A stretch of DNA of 64,000 nt from Pseudomonas sp. UFMG81 (GTDB lineage Bacteria; Pseudomonadota; Gammaproteobacteria; Pseudomonadales; Pseudomonadaceae): positions 1 through 64,000 of the forward strand of contig NZ_JACAFQ010000024.1 in assembly GCF_015354575.1 (NCBI RefSeq), in the 5' to 3' direction. Below the pieces are notes generated by a model. It saw nothing but the letters and a program-made list of their open reading frames with translations, was not told where the DNA came from and did no database searches. Below, piece by piece: positions 34,689-43,031 of the stretch. The position numbers and the translations under genes are program-made. Within the stretch, counting starts at the first letter, position 1, and each line of letters opens with the position of its first letter.

Positions 34689-35519
34689 ATGTCAGCACGC
34701 TGGACAACTGCAGTACTCGACCCGCAGATCACCGGGGGGCTGGCCGTGGCCCGCAGCCCGGAGGGATTTCTGGTGGACGCCAACGGCGCGCTGTTCGGGC
34801 GTGACTGGCTCAAGCGCCAGGCGCTGGATGTGCTGTGCGAGCACGGCATTGGCCACTTCGACGGCCAGCCGGTGTTCCTGCTCGAACTGCGCAGCGCCAG
34901 CGACGTGCCGGGCTGCCAGTGGCAGGGCCTGCGCCGGTTCATGCTCGAAGGCGATTTCGACACCTACAAGGTGCTGGGCTACGCGGCGCAGATCGGCACC
35001 TGGGCCCGCGAGCACCGCTTCTGCGGCAGCTGCGGCCAGGCGATGACGCAGATCCACTGGGAGCGGGCGATGTATTGCCAGCCCTGCGACCTGCGCAGCT
35101 ACCCGCGCATTTCACCGAGCATGATCGTGCTGGTCACCCGCGGCGACGAGGTGCTGCTGGCCCGTTCGCCGCGCTTCGTCACCGGCGTCTACAGCACGCT
35201 CGCCGGCTTCGCCGAGCCGGGCGAGTCGGCCGAGGACTGCCTGGTGCGCGAGGTGCGCGAAGAGGTGGCGGTGGAGGTGAAGAACATCCAGTACGTCGGC
35301 AGCCAGTGCTGGCCGTTCCCGCACTCGATGATGCTGGGCTTCCATGCCGAGTACGCCGGTGGCGAGATCGTCATGCAGCCGGACGAGATCGAGGATGCGC
35401 AGTGGTTCAATGTGCATGACCTGCCGCCGTTGCCGGCGGGGCGGTCGATTGCACGGTATCTGATTGATCTTTATGTGGCACGGCGGTTGGGGATGCCCGA
35501 ACCTGTGTTCCATCATTGA
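34689..35519 (+). CDS. nudC: NAD+ diphosphatase / RNA-decapping Nudix hydrolase NudC
   Basis: The 276-residue Nudix enzyme hydrolyses NAD(H) to NMN(H) and AMP and removes NAD caps from RNA. It has a four-cysteine zinc site (Cys112, Cys115, Cys130, Cys133) and the Nudix box GFAEPGESAEDCLVREVREE from residue 173. The NADH-pyrophosphatase signature appears as SQCWPFPHS, with Cys in place of the usual Pro. The ATG at 34689 gives normal family length. Its 3' end overlaps the Rhs gene by 7 bp on the other strand. Confidence 0.93.
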   Translation: MSARWTTAVLDPQITGGLAVARSPEGFLVDANGALFGRDWLKRQALDVLCEHGIGHFDGQPVFLLELRSASDVPGCQWQGLRRFMLEGDFDTYKVLGYAAQIGTWAREHRFCGSCGQAMTQIHWERAMYCQPCDLRSYPRISPSMIVLVTRGDEVLLARSPRFVTGVYSTLAGFAEPGESAEDCLVREVREEVAVEVKNIQYVGSQCWPFPHSMMLGFHAEYAGGEIVMQPDEIEDAQWFNVHDLPPLPAGRSIARYLIDLYVARRLGMPEPVFHH

Positions 35520-36346
35520 TCGGGTGGCCCACTGCCAAGGGTGAACGAGTAGCAAACCCTGGCCTCAGCTGGGTTGATCCCCGTCGGTTGATTTGCGAAG
35601 TCCTGGCCCACCCTGATCTCGGCTGACTGCGTTGGTAGTGCAGAAACGGCAGTGCCTGTTGGCACCTGAGTGGTCAATTGCCGCGGCTCATGTGCAAAGA
35701 CAGCCACTCCGGAGGCAGGCTGTTCGTCGGGAGTATCCGGTACCAGCATCTTGTTGACGTACCCGCCATCACCGGGCTTGTCCTTGCTTTGCGGTTGACG
35801 GTTTGTGCCCTCCCCAATCAAGTTCGATGTGTGCGATTGGGCAGCTTTAGCCTTGGGTCGTCGCTGGCCCTTTGGCGCACTTCCAGAGTGCTTCAAGGCC
35901 TTCGATTTTGGGCCCTTGCCGCGATTCGGGTCGTTTTTGTAACCCAATGCCCTCCATGCAAACTTGTAGAGTTTCTGCATCCAGTCATGCCCGGATGGAT
36001 CCGCCCTGTTCACCGGATCACTTGAACAATATGCATAGGTATTGATCCCTCCTGCACCAAATGGGCTAAGGCTGTCAGGTGAGTGAAACCGCATCAGGCA
36101 GGGGTCGTAAGTTCGGTAGCCATTGCCGAGCAAGTAGCGAGCCGTGCCAGGCTCGCGGTATTGGCCGTTGAAGCCCAGATCCGTCGAGGCCCACAGTAAT
36201 TGCGCGTGATGGCCGAAAGCGGTGTAGGCGAGGTGTTGCCAGGACTGCTCGGGCAACACGGCAATGACCGAGTCCTGACCATTGATAGCCAGCAGTGAAA
36301 GAACAGCTTGATCTTTGCGGTCTTGGACCGGCGGTTGACCAGACAT
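35513..36346 (-). CDS. Short orphan Rhs-core protein with variable C-terminus
   Basis: The 277-residue protein consists of only the end of an Rhs protein. Residues about 30-125 show the Rhs-associated core (NGYRTYDPCLMRFHSPDSLS, then NTYAYCSSDPVNRADPSGH). A Lys/Gln/Pro-rich variable tail of about 150 residues follows, with no recognised toxin motif. Full Rhs proteins exceed 1000 residues, so this is a displaced tip or a stand-alone small form. It seems less GC-rich than its neighbours. No immunity-like gene follows, because nudC runs into its 3' end from the other strand. The ATG at 36346 is the most likely start. Confidence 0.75.
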   Translation of the reverse strand: MSGQPPVQDRKDQAVLSLLAINGQDSVIAVLPEQSWQHLAYTAFGHHAQLLWASTDLGFNGQYREPGTARYLLGNGYRTYDPCLMRFHSPDSLSPFGAGGINTYAYCSSDPVNRADPSGHDWMQKLYKFAWRALGYKNDPNRGKGPKSKALKHSGSAPKGQRRPKAKAAQSHTSNLIGEGTNRQPQSKDKPGDGGYVNKMLVPDTPDEQPASGVAVFAHEPRQLTTQVPTGTAVSALPTQSAEIRVGQDFANQPTGINPAEARVCYSFTLGSGPPDQ

Positions 36347-36448
36347 GGCTGTTTCCAGGCATACGAGCGAATATGGATACACTCGCTCAGGCCGACTGCG
36401 GCAGGCAACTGGCAGAAGTGCCAGGTTGCAGCGGCTTGCGCCGGCCTC

Positions 36449-37228
36449 TCAAGCCTGGCCGAACCAGTGCTGCCACGCCAAACGCACGGTCAACGCCAGC
36501 ACCACGGCGATGAACACCGGGCGGATGAACTTGCTGCCGCCGCTGATCGCCGTGCGGGCGCCGAAGAACGCGCCAACCATCACCGACAGGCCCATGCACA
36601 GGCCGACGATGTAGTCCACCTGCCCGGAAATGATGAACACCGTCAGCGCCGCGATATTGCTGACGAAGTTCATGCTGCGCGCCACGCCGCTGGCACGGAC
36701 CAGATCGATGGGGTAGAGCAGCAGCGTGCTGACGGTCCAGAATGCACCGGTGCCGGGGCCGGCGACACCGTCGTAGAAGCCCAGGGTGAAGCCCTGGGGG
36801 AACTGCCACTTCTTCTTGATCGGTGCATCGGCGTCCAGCGGTGCCTTGGGCGTGCCGCCGAACAGCAGGTAGATGCCACAGGCGAAGACGATCACCGGCA
36901 GCATCTTGTTCAGCCACTCGGCCGGCATGTAGTGAGCGACCACCGCGCCGAGCAGCGCGCCCGCCAGGGTGCCCGCTATCGCCTGGCGCCACTGCGCCGG
37001 GTGGAACAGCTTGCGCCGGTAGTAGGTGATGCTGGCCGTGGCCGCGCCGAAGGTGGAACTGAGCTTGTTGGTGCCCAGCACCAGGTGCGGCGGCATGCCG
37101 GCGGTGAGCAGCGCCGGGGTGGTCAGCAGGCCGCCGCCGCCGGCGATGGCGTCGATGAAACCGGCGACGAAGGCGACCAGGGCGAGGATCAGCAGGGTGA
37201 GCGGTTCTACGGTGAGTTCGAAGGGCAT
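36449..37228 (-). CDS. TSUP family (TauE/SafE) permease
   Basis: The 259-residue inner-membrane protein of the TauE/SafE family probably exports or imports sulfite, a sulfonate or another organic anion. It has eight or so hydrophobic segments, with the family pattern FVAGFIDAIAGGGGLLTTPA near the N-terminus and GFYDGVAGPGTGAFWT in the middle. The start is placed at ATG 37228; a TTG 36 bp upstream is possible. No operon partner is evident. Confidence 0.88.
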   Translation of the reverse strand: MPFELTVEPLTLLILALVAFVAGFIDAIAGGGGLLTTPALLTAGMPPHLVLGTNKLSSTFGAATASITYYRRKLFHPAQWRQAIAGTLAGALLGAVVAHYMPAEWLNKMLPVIVFACGIYLLFGGTPKAPLDADAPIKKKWQFPQGFTLGFYDGVAGPGTGAFWTVSTLLLYPIDLVRASGVARSMNFVSNIAALTVFIISGQVDYIVGLCMGLSVMVGAFFGARTAISGGSKFIRPVFIAVVLALTVRLAWQHWFGQA

Positions 37229-37327
37229 GGGGATCGGGCAGGCGTAGAGGGCAGGGTGCGGCAAATGGCCGCGCTAGAGGGCTGACATGGTAATCCTCAG
37301 CGCCCGCTGTTGCCAGTTCCGCCCTCA

Positions 37328-37498
37328 TCGCCGGCAAGCCGGCTCCCACATCTTGCGCGGACTCTGTAGGAGCGGCCTTGCCGGAGCGCCCGGCGAGGCC
37401 GCTCCTACAAAAAATTGTGCAAGACAGTTGCTCCCACAGGTACAGCGCAGGGCTTCAGGTTTGTGCTGTCCTGTGGGAGCGGGCTTGCCCGCGAAGGG
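37328..37498. repeat. REP cluster
   Basis: At least three REP-type units lie here: one TCGCCGGCAAGCCGGCTCCC, an inverted pair around TGTAGGAGCGGCCTTGCCGG and GCGAGGCCGCTCCTACA, and a unit ending GTGGGAGCGGGCTTGCCCGC. Different REP subtypes sit side by side between the TSUP and glutamine-synthetase-like genes. The gap holds no gene. Confidence 0.85.
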
Positions 37499-37511
37499 GC
37501 CAACGCAGCGC

Positions 37512-38870
37512 TTACAGGAACCACCGATACTCCCGCGCACTCACCTCCTGCATGAACGCCAGATGGTCCTGGCGCTTGTTCTCGCAATACACCATCACGA
37601 ATTCTGCCCCCAGCCCTTCGTTCACGGCCGGGTGCCCGCGCATGGCTGCCACCGCGCCGAGCATGTCCTTGGGGAAATCGATGCCGCTGCTGCGGTTTTC
37701 GTTCAGCGGCGCAATCGGCTCCTGCCCTGCGTCGAGCCCGTGCTCCATACCACACAGGATCGCCGCCAGCACCAGGTAAGGGTTGGCATCCGCCCCTGCC
37801 AGTCGATGCTCGATACGCAGGTTGCGTGGGTCGGACTCCGGGATACGGATGCACGCGTCGCGGTCCTCGAACCCCCAGCTGGCGCGGCTGGCGGCATTGA
37901 CCATGGCGCCGTAGCGGCGGAACGCATTGTGGTTGGCGGCGAAGATCGGCATGCAGTGCGGCAGCAGCGCCAGGCAGCCGGCCACCGCGTGGCGCAAGGG
38001 GCGTTGGTCGTCGGCCGCGAGCAGGTTGTTGCCTTGCCGGTCGTACAGGCTGACATGCACATGCATGCCGCTGCCCGGCGCTTGCAGGTAGGGCTTGCTC
38101 ATGAACGAGGCGCGCAGCCCGTGCTTGAGCGCCACGCCGCGAGTGCTGCGGCAGAACAACGCCGCCCAGTCGGCGGCGCGCAGGCCGTCGTCGCAGTGGC
38201 CGAAATTGATCTCGAACTGGCCCGGGCCCAGCTCGGCGGTGATGACGTTGGCGTCCACCCCTTGCTGGTTGGCGGTTTCGACCATGTCGCGCAGTACATC
38301 GGAGAACCGCGACAGGCGCTCGATATGCATGTTCGGCTGGTCGTCGGCGTCTGCACTGAACGGGTCGTGGGGGAACTGCGGCAGGCCCTCCTTGAGCGTC
38401 CGGTCGAACAGGTAGAATTCCAGTTCGAACGCCACCACCGGGCGGATGCCGCGCTGCTCCAGGCGCTGCAGCACGCGGGCGAGCACTTCGCGGGGTTCGA
38501 ACTCGATGGGCGCGGCGGTGCCGTCGGAGGTGATCAGCATCTGCCCCAGCGGCTCGCGCTCCCAACTCACTGGCTTGAGCGTGCCGGGCACCAGGCGCCG
38601 TGGCGCGTCGGGGTCGCCGTCGTTGAAGCAGTAGTCGCCGATCGGGAACAGCCCGCCTTGCACGCCCAGCAGCACGCAGTTCTGCGGCAGCTTCAGCGGG
38701 CTGCCGGCGGCGACCTTTTCCAGCATGTCGATGGGGTAGCGCTTGCCATAGAAGTGCCCGGGGATGTCCAGGCTGATCAGGTCGACGTAGCGCACCTGCG
38801 GATGTTGGGCGCGGAAGGCGCGGACTTCGTTGAGCAGGTCGGGTGTGTTTGTTGTTCTTGTCATGGTCAT
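37512..38870 (-). CDS. Glutamine-synthetase-family gamma-glutamylpolyamine synthetase (PuuA/SpuI-like)
   Basis: The 452-residue ATP-dependent ligase of the glutamine synthetase fold probably joins glutamate to putrescine or another polyamine, the first step of the gamma-glutamyl pathway. It shows VAFELEFYLFD, the GSGMHVHVSL segment, AANHNAFRRYG and the late NRSSGIDFPKDMLGA. Neighbouring genes for a XRE-cupin regulator and a PuuB-like oxidase support this over true glutamine synthesis. ATG codons at 38870 and 38864 are both possible; the second is better spaced from AAGAG. Confidence 0.88.
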   Translation of the reverse strand: MTMTRTTNTPDLLNEVRAFRAQHPQVRYVDLISLDIPGHFYGKRYPIDMLEKVAAGSPLKLPQNCVLLGVQGGLFPIGDYCFNDGDPDAPRRLVPGTLKPVSWEREPLGQMLITSDGTAAPIEFEPREVLARVLQRLEQRGIRPVVAFELEFYLFDRTLKEGLPQFPHDPFSADADDQPNMHIERLSRFSDVLRDMVETANQQGVDANVITAELGPGQFEINFGHCDDGLRAADWAALFCRSTRGVALKHGLRASFMSKPYLQAPGSGMHVHVSLYDRQGNNLLAADDQRPLRHAVAGCLALLPHCMPIFAANHNAFRRYGAMVNAASRASWGFEDRDACIRIPESDPRNLRIEHRLAGADANPYLVLAAILCGMEHGLDAGQEPIAPLNENRSSGIDFPKDMLGAVAAMRGHPAVNEGLGAEFVMVYCENKRQDHLAFMQEVSAREYRWFL

Positions 38871-38874
38871 GCTC

Positions 38875-39432
38875 TTAACGGAAGACCCAGAGGACCCGGG
38901 TCGGCTCGGTGGTCAGGTTGGCGTAGCGGAACTGGCTGTGCGGCGGCAGCTGGAAGCTGTCGTTGGGGAGCAGGGTGACGGCGTCACCCGCACCAAGCCA
39001 CAGGGTCAGTTCGCCTTCGAGGACGAAACCGCCCTGTTCCGAGCTGTCGTCCAGGTGCCCGTCGCCACTGCTGGCACCCGGTGCCAGGTGGCTTTCGAGC
39101 ATGGCGAAGCGGCCGTTGAGGGTGGGCGAAACCAGCACGTCGGTGACGCCGGCGGCGTAGTACAGGGTGCGCCGTTCACCCGGGCGGGTAACCCAGTCGA
39201 GCTCCCGCGGCGGCACGGCCTGGTAGAAGTAGGTGGTCGGCACTTGCAAGGCTTCGCTGATGGCGGTGAGGTCGGCCACGGTCGGGCGCGACAGGCCGCG
39301 CTCGACCTGCGAGAGAAAGCCCAGCGAGCGGTTGACCCGGCTGGCCAGTTCGTCGAGGGTCAGGCCGCGGTGCTTGCGCAGGTCGCGCACCAGCCGGGCC
39401 AGGGCTTGGCTGTCGTCAGTCAGTTCAGACAT
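38875..39432 (-). CDS. XRE-family regulator with cupin domain (PuuR-like)
   Basis: The 185-residue regulator has an N-terminal helix-turn-helix (LRKHRGLTLDELASRVNRSL, then LSRPTVADLTAISEAL) and a C-terminal cupin (SSEQGGFVLEGELTLWLGAG, then NDSFQLPPHSQFRYANL). PuuR-type proteins of this layout repress putrescine-use genes until the polyamine binds the cupin. It lies between the glutamine-synthetase-like gene (4-bp gap) and the oxidase gene (8-bp overlap), so all three are one operon. Confidence 0.9.
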   Translation of the reverse strand: MSELTDDSQALARLVRDLRKHRGLTLDELASRVNRSLGFLSQVERGLSRPTVADLTAISEALQVPTTYFYQAVPPRELDWVTRPGERRTLYYAAGVTDVLVSPTLNGRFAMLESHLAPGASSGDGHLDDSSEQGGFVLEGELTLWLGAGDAVTLLPNDSFQLPPHSQFRYANLTTEPTRVLWVFR

Positions 39433-40714
39433 GGTCGCGCATCCTGTACCAGGCCTTGGCCGCGGCCTCCAGCGGTGCAGCCAGCAGGTCGCCGCCGGGG
39501 AAGCGGCCGTTGTCGATGCCCTGGTACAGCGCCAGCAGGTCGTCGTCGCCGAGGATCGCATCGCTGACTGCCCGCGCCCCGGCCAGGGTCGGCAGCACGC
39601 CGTGCCCGGAGAAGCCTTGCAGCCAGTAGCGCTGGCCTTGGCGGCCGATGTCCGGCGTGCGCTGGATGCTGCAGTCGATATGCCCGCCCCAGGCATGCTC
39701 GATGGCCACCCCGCGCAGTTGCGGGAACACCCGCTCCAGGTAGGGGCGGGTGGCGGCGGCGACGTCCTTGGGGATGCCGCCCAGGTAGGTGCAACCACCC
39801 CCAAACAGCAGGCGGTGGTCGGGGGTGAGACGGAAATAATCGGGGACGAACTGGTTGTCGATCACGCAGCTGTTGCGCGGCAGCAGCGAGGCGGCGAAGT
39901 CGGCCTCCAGCGGCGCGGTGGCCACCTGGTAGGAGCCCACGGGCAGCAGGCGCCGTGCCAGGTCGCGGTCGAGGCGGTCGATATAGGCATTGCAGGCGAG
40001 TACCAGCACGCTGCTGCGCACCTCGCCCTTGTCGGTGCGGGCGACGAAGCCTTCAGCCGTTTGCTGGTAGTCGAGCACCTGGCTTTGTTCGAAGATCTGC
40101 CCGCCGGCTCGCTCGATGGTCGCGGCCAGCCCCTGGGCCAGTTTCAGTGGGTTGAGGTGGGCGCCGTTGGGGTCGAGCAGGGCGGCCTGGTAGCGTGGGC
40201 TGTCGATCCATTCGGGCAGCTCGTCACGCTTGATCAGCCGCAGGCAGTCGTAGCCGAATTTTTCTGCCGCGTCGCGTTGCGCTTCCTCAAGCAGTTTCAC
40301 CCGGCGCGGCAGCACCGCGGTCCACAGGCTGCCGAGGCGATAATCGATCTCGAAGCCGTGGCGCTGAGGCAGCTCGCGCATCTCGCCGGCGGCCCAGCAC
40401 ATGCTGTCCCACAGGCGCTGGCTGCGTTCCAGGCCCAGGGCCTTTTCCAGCGGTGGCATGTCGCACGACCAGCCCGGCAGGGCTTGGCCCCCATTGCGCC
40501 CGGACGCCGCCCAGGCCACCCGGCTGGCCTCGAGCAGGGTGACGCGCTTGCCGGCCAAGGCCAGGCGCAGGGCGGTGTGCAGGCCGCTGAAACCGGCGCC
40601 AATGATGAGGATGTCGGTGTCGTGCGGGCCTTGCAGGGTAGGGCGCAGCGGGATCGAAGTGGGGTAGGTCTGGGCGTAGTAACTGGCGACGTGCTGGGCG
40701 GATTGCTTGAACAT
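39425..40714 (-). CDS. FAD-dependent oxidoreductase, gamma-glutamylputrescine oxidase-like (PuuB-type)
   Basis: The 429-residue flavoenzyme of the DAO/glycine oxidase family has the FAD-binding DILIIGAGFSGLHTALRLA near the N-terminus and ASGRNGGQALPGWS. The C-terminal part has WLQGFSGHGVLPTLAGARA. It probably oxidises a gamma-glutamyl-polyamine to the aldehyde with release of ammonia and peroxide. It is the first gene of the minus-strand operon with the PuuR-like regulator and the ligase. A paralogue lies at 45375-46658. Confidence 0.88.
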   Translation of the reverse strand: MFKQSAQHVASYYAQTYPTSIPLRPTLQGPHDTDILIIGAGFSGLHTALRLALAGKRVTLLEASRVAWAASGRNGGQALPGWSCDMPPLEKALGLERSQRLWDSMCWAAGEMRELPQRHGFEIDYRLGSLWTAVLPRRVKLLEEAQRDAAEKFGYDCLRLIKRDELPEWIDSPRYQAALLDPNGAHLNPLKLAQGLAATIERAGGQIFEQSQVLDYQQTAEGFVARTDKGEVRSSVLVLACNAYIDRLDRDLARRLLPVGSYQVATAPLEADFAASLLPRNSCVIDNQFVPDYFRLTPDHRLLFGGGCTYLGGIPKDVAAATRPYLERVFPQLRGVAIEHAWGGHIDCSIQRTPDIGRQGQRYWLQGFSGHGVLPTLAGARAVSDAILGDDDLLALYQGIDNGRFPGGDLLAAPLEAAAKAWYRMRDHV

Positions 40715-40808
40715 GCCGGTGCCTCGTGAAATTTGTTGTGATTATTTTCATGAAAAAATAGCAGAGGATTTTCATTGCGCCAGTGAGTTGAAGTTGGGGA
40801 TATGATCC

Positions 40809-40914
40809 GGGGACCGCGTTGCGGTCCTTTCGCGACACAAGGCCGCTCCTACAGGGGAAGCGCGCTGTTCTGTAGGAGCGGCCTTGTGTCGCGAAAGGGC
40901 TGCGCAGCAGCCCC
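40809..40914. repeat. REP inverted pair (GTAGGAGCGGCCTTGTGTCG type)
   Basis: Two inverted copies of the core CGACACAAGGCCGCTCCTAC with flanking TTTCG/CGAAA and GC-rich outer arms form an extended cruciform between the PuuB-like and LysR genes. It ends 25 bp before the LysR start. Confidence 0.85.
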
Positions 40915-40939
40915 AATAACAAGCAAAAGACCCAAGCTC

Positions 40940-41827
40940 ATGCGCCGCCTGCCATCCCTCACCGCCCTGCGCACTTTTGAATGCGCCGCCCGCCACGGCC
41001 ACTTCGGCCGCGCCGCCGCCGAGCTGTGCGTCACCGACAGCGCCGTCAGCCACCAGATCCGCCAGCTGGAAGAGCAACTGGGCGTGGCCCTGTTCGAGCG
41101 CATCGGCCGCCAGGTGCGGCCCAGCGCTGAAGCTGAACGCCTGCTGCACCACGTGCAGCAAGCCTTCGAACTGATCGGCAAGGCTTGCGACGAACTGCGC
41201 GACCCGGCCTCCCAGGCGGTGCTGCGGGTGGCGGTCACCGCCGAGCTTGCGCAGAAATGGCTGGTGGCGCGGCTGGCCGACTTCAGCAGCCGCTACCCGC
41301 ACATCACCCTGCACCTGCACGACCAGCCCATCGACGCCGGCGCCCCGGCGCTGGACGTGGACCTGGCCATCACCTATGGCACCAGCACCCTGGATGCCAG
41401 CACCCACTTCGTGCGGCCCTTGCCGTTGTTGCAGTTCTTCCCGGTGTGCAGCCCGGGGCTGTTCAACCAGGGCGGGCTCAAGCGCCCACGCGACCTGGTG
41501 CGCCACTGCCTGCTGCACGATGACCAGGACGGTCGCACCTGGACCACCTGGCTGGCCACCCACGCCGAGGACGCCTTGCCCACTCGTCAGCTGTACTTCC
41601 CCCACGCCGCCCTGGCCTTGGAAGCGGCGCTGTTGGGGCAGGGGGTGGCCATGGGCGACAACCTCACCTGCCAGGCCGACCTGCAAAGCGGTCGCCTGGT
41701 GCGGCCGTTCAGCGCCAGTGTCACCGCCCAGGGGCAGTACGCGCTGGTGTGCGAACGGCTGCGGCTGGAGCGCGGCGCAGTGGCGCAATTCATCGAATGG
41801 TTCATCGAACAGCTGGGCGATAGCTGA
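40940..41827 (+). CDS. LysR-family transcriptional regulator (GcvA-like)
   Basis: The 295-residue regulator has the N-terminal LysR helix-turn-helix (GRAAAELCVTDSAVSHQIRQ) and a C-terminal effector-binding domain beginning near residue 90. LPSLTALRTFECAARHGHF is typical of the GcvA group. It is upstream of aguA in the same direction and probably controls agmatine use. The ATG at 40940 gives usual length; codons further upstream lie in the REP element. Confidence 0.9.
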   Translation: MRRLPSLTALRTFECAARHGHFGRAAAELCVTDSAVSHQIRQLEEQLGVALFERIGRQVRPSAEAERLLHHVQQAFELIGKACDELRDPASQAVLRVAVTAELAQKWLVARLADFSSRYPHITLHLHDQPIDAGAPALDVDLAITYGTSTLDASTHFVRPLPLLQFFPVCSPGLFNQGGLKRPRDLVRHCLLHDDQDGRTWTTWLATHAEDALPTRQLYFPHAALALEAALLGQGVAMGDNLTCQADLQSGRLVRPFSASVTAQGQYALVCERLRLERGAVAQFIEWFIEQLGDS

Positions 41828-41845
41828 ATTGAATTCAGCTATCGC
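41817..41845 (+). terminator. Perfect 14-bp inverted repeat overlapping LysR stop; likely terminator
   Basis: The arms at 41817-41830 and 41832-41845 are perfect reverse complements around a single G, and are followed by TGAGTTTTC. The left arm contains the LysR stop codon. Intrinsic terminator is the first reading. A regulatory site upstream of aguA (start 41922) is an alternative because the loop is unusually short and the T-run is weak. Confidence 0.55.
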
Positions 41846-41921
41846 TGAGTTTTCATCGTTGGAAGCCCCGGAATTTGCGGCGTAGCGTGCAGTCATCACT
41901 CACCGACCCCGAGGTTGACCC

Positions 41922-43031
41922 ATGGCACGTTCGCTCACCACCACCCCCAAGGCCGATGGTTTCCGCTTGCCCGGCGAATTCGAAGCCAAGGCCGGCTGCT
42001 GGCTCGGCTGGCCGGAGCGCCCGGATGTGTGGCGCAACGGCGGCAAGCCGGCGCAGAAGGTCTGGGTCGAGATCGTCACGGCGATTGCCAGCAGCGAGCC
42101 GGTGACCGTCTGCGCCTCCGCCGCCCAGTACACCAACGCCCGCAACCAGCTGCCGGCCCATGTGCGGGTGGTGGAGATGACCTGCAACGACACCTGGTTC
42201 CGCGACAGCGGGCCGTGCTTCGTGGTCAATGACGCCAGCGGTGAGGTGCGTGGCGTGGACTTCGAGTTCAACGCCTATGGCGGGCTGGACGGTGGCCTCT
42301 ACTACCCCTGGGACAAGGACGACCAGATTGCCCGCAAGATCCTCGAGATCGAAAACCTCGACCGCTACCGCGCACCGCTGATCGCCGAGCTGGGGGGCAT
42401 CCAGAGCGATGGCCAGGGCAGCCTGCTGACCACCGAGCAGTGCCTGCTCAACCGCAACCGCAATGCCCACCTGGGCAAGGATGAAGTCACTCGCCGCCTG
42501 CAGGACTACCTGGGTGCCGAGCAGGTGATCTGGCTGCCACGCGGCTGCAAGTTCGACGAGACCGACGGCCACGTCGACGACCTGGCCTGCTTCGTGCGCC
42601 CCGGCGAAGTGGTGCTGCAATGGACCGACAACCGCGACGACCCGCAGTGGGAAATCTACCAGGAGGCCTACGACATCCTGCGCAGCACCCGCGACAGCCG
42701 GGGGCGCGAACTCAAGGTGCACAAGCTGCCACAACCCGAGGTGCTGCGCTGGACCGCTGAGGAGGCCGCAGGGCTGGACCAGGTGGAGGGCACCCATGTG
42801 CGCCAGGCCGGCACGCAGATCTGCGCCTCGTACATCAACTACTACGCCGGCAACTCGGCGATCGTCGTGCCGCTGTTCGGCGACCGCAACGACAGCGTGG
42901 CCCAGGCCACCCTGGCCGAGCTGTTCCCGGGCCATCGCATCATCGGCATCGACAACAGCCGCGAGATCCTGCTCGGTGGTGGCAATGTCGCCTGCATCAC
43001 CATGCCCCAGTACGCCGGAGGTCGCCGCTGA
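41922..43031 (+). CDS. aguA: Agmatine deiminase
   Basis: The 369-residue enzyme converts agmatine to N-carbamoylputrescine and ammonia. It shows the family blocks TWFRDSGPCFVV and FDETDGHVDDLACFV, with catalytic histidine and acidic residues, and the C-terminal GGGNVACITMPQ with the catalytic Cys358. Length fits the family. It overlaps the next gene by one base and follows the LysR gene. N-carbamoylputrescine amidase (AguB) is not in the window. Confidence 0.95.
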   Translation: MARSLTTTPKADGFRLPGEFEAKAGCWLGWPERPDVWRNGGKPAQKVWVEIVTAIASSEPVTVCASAAQYTNARNQLPAHVRVVEMTCNDTWFRDSGPCFVVNDASGEVRGVDFEFNAYGGLDGGLYYPWDKDDQIARKILEIENLDRYRAPLIAELGGIQSDGQGSLLTTEQCLLNRNRNAHLGKDEVTRRLQDYLGAEQVIWLPRGCKFDETDGHVDDLACFVRPGEVVLQWTDNRDDPQWEIYQEAYDILRSTRDSRGRELKVHKLPQPEVLRWTAEEAAGLDQVEGTHVRQAGTQICASYINYYAGNSAIVVPLFGDRNDSVAQATLAELFPGHRIIGIDNSREILLGGGNVACITMPQYAGGRR

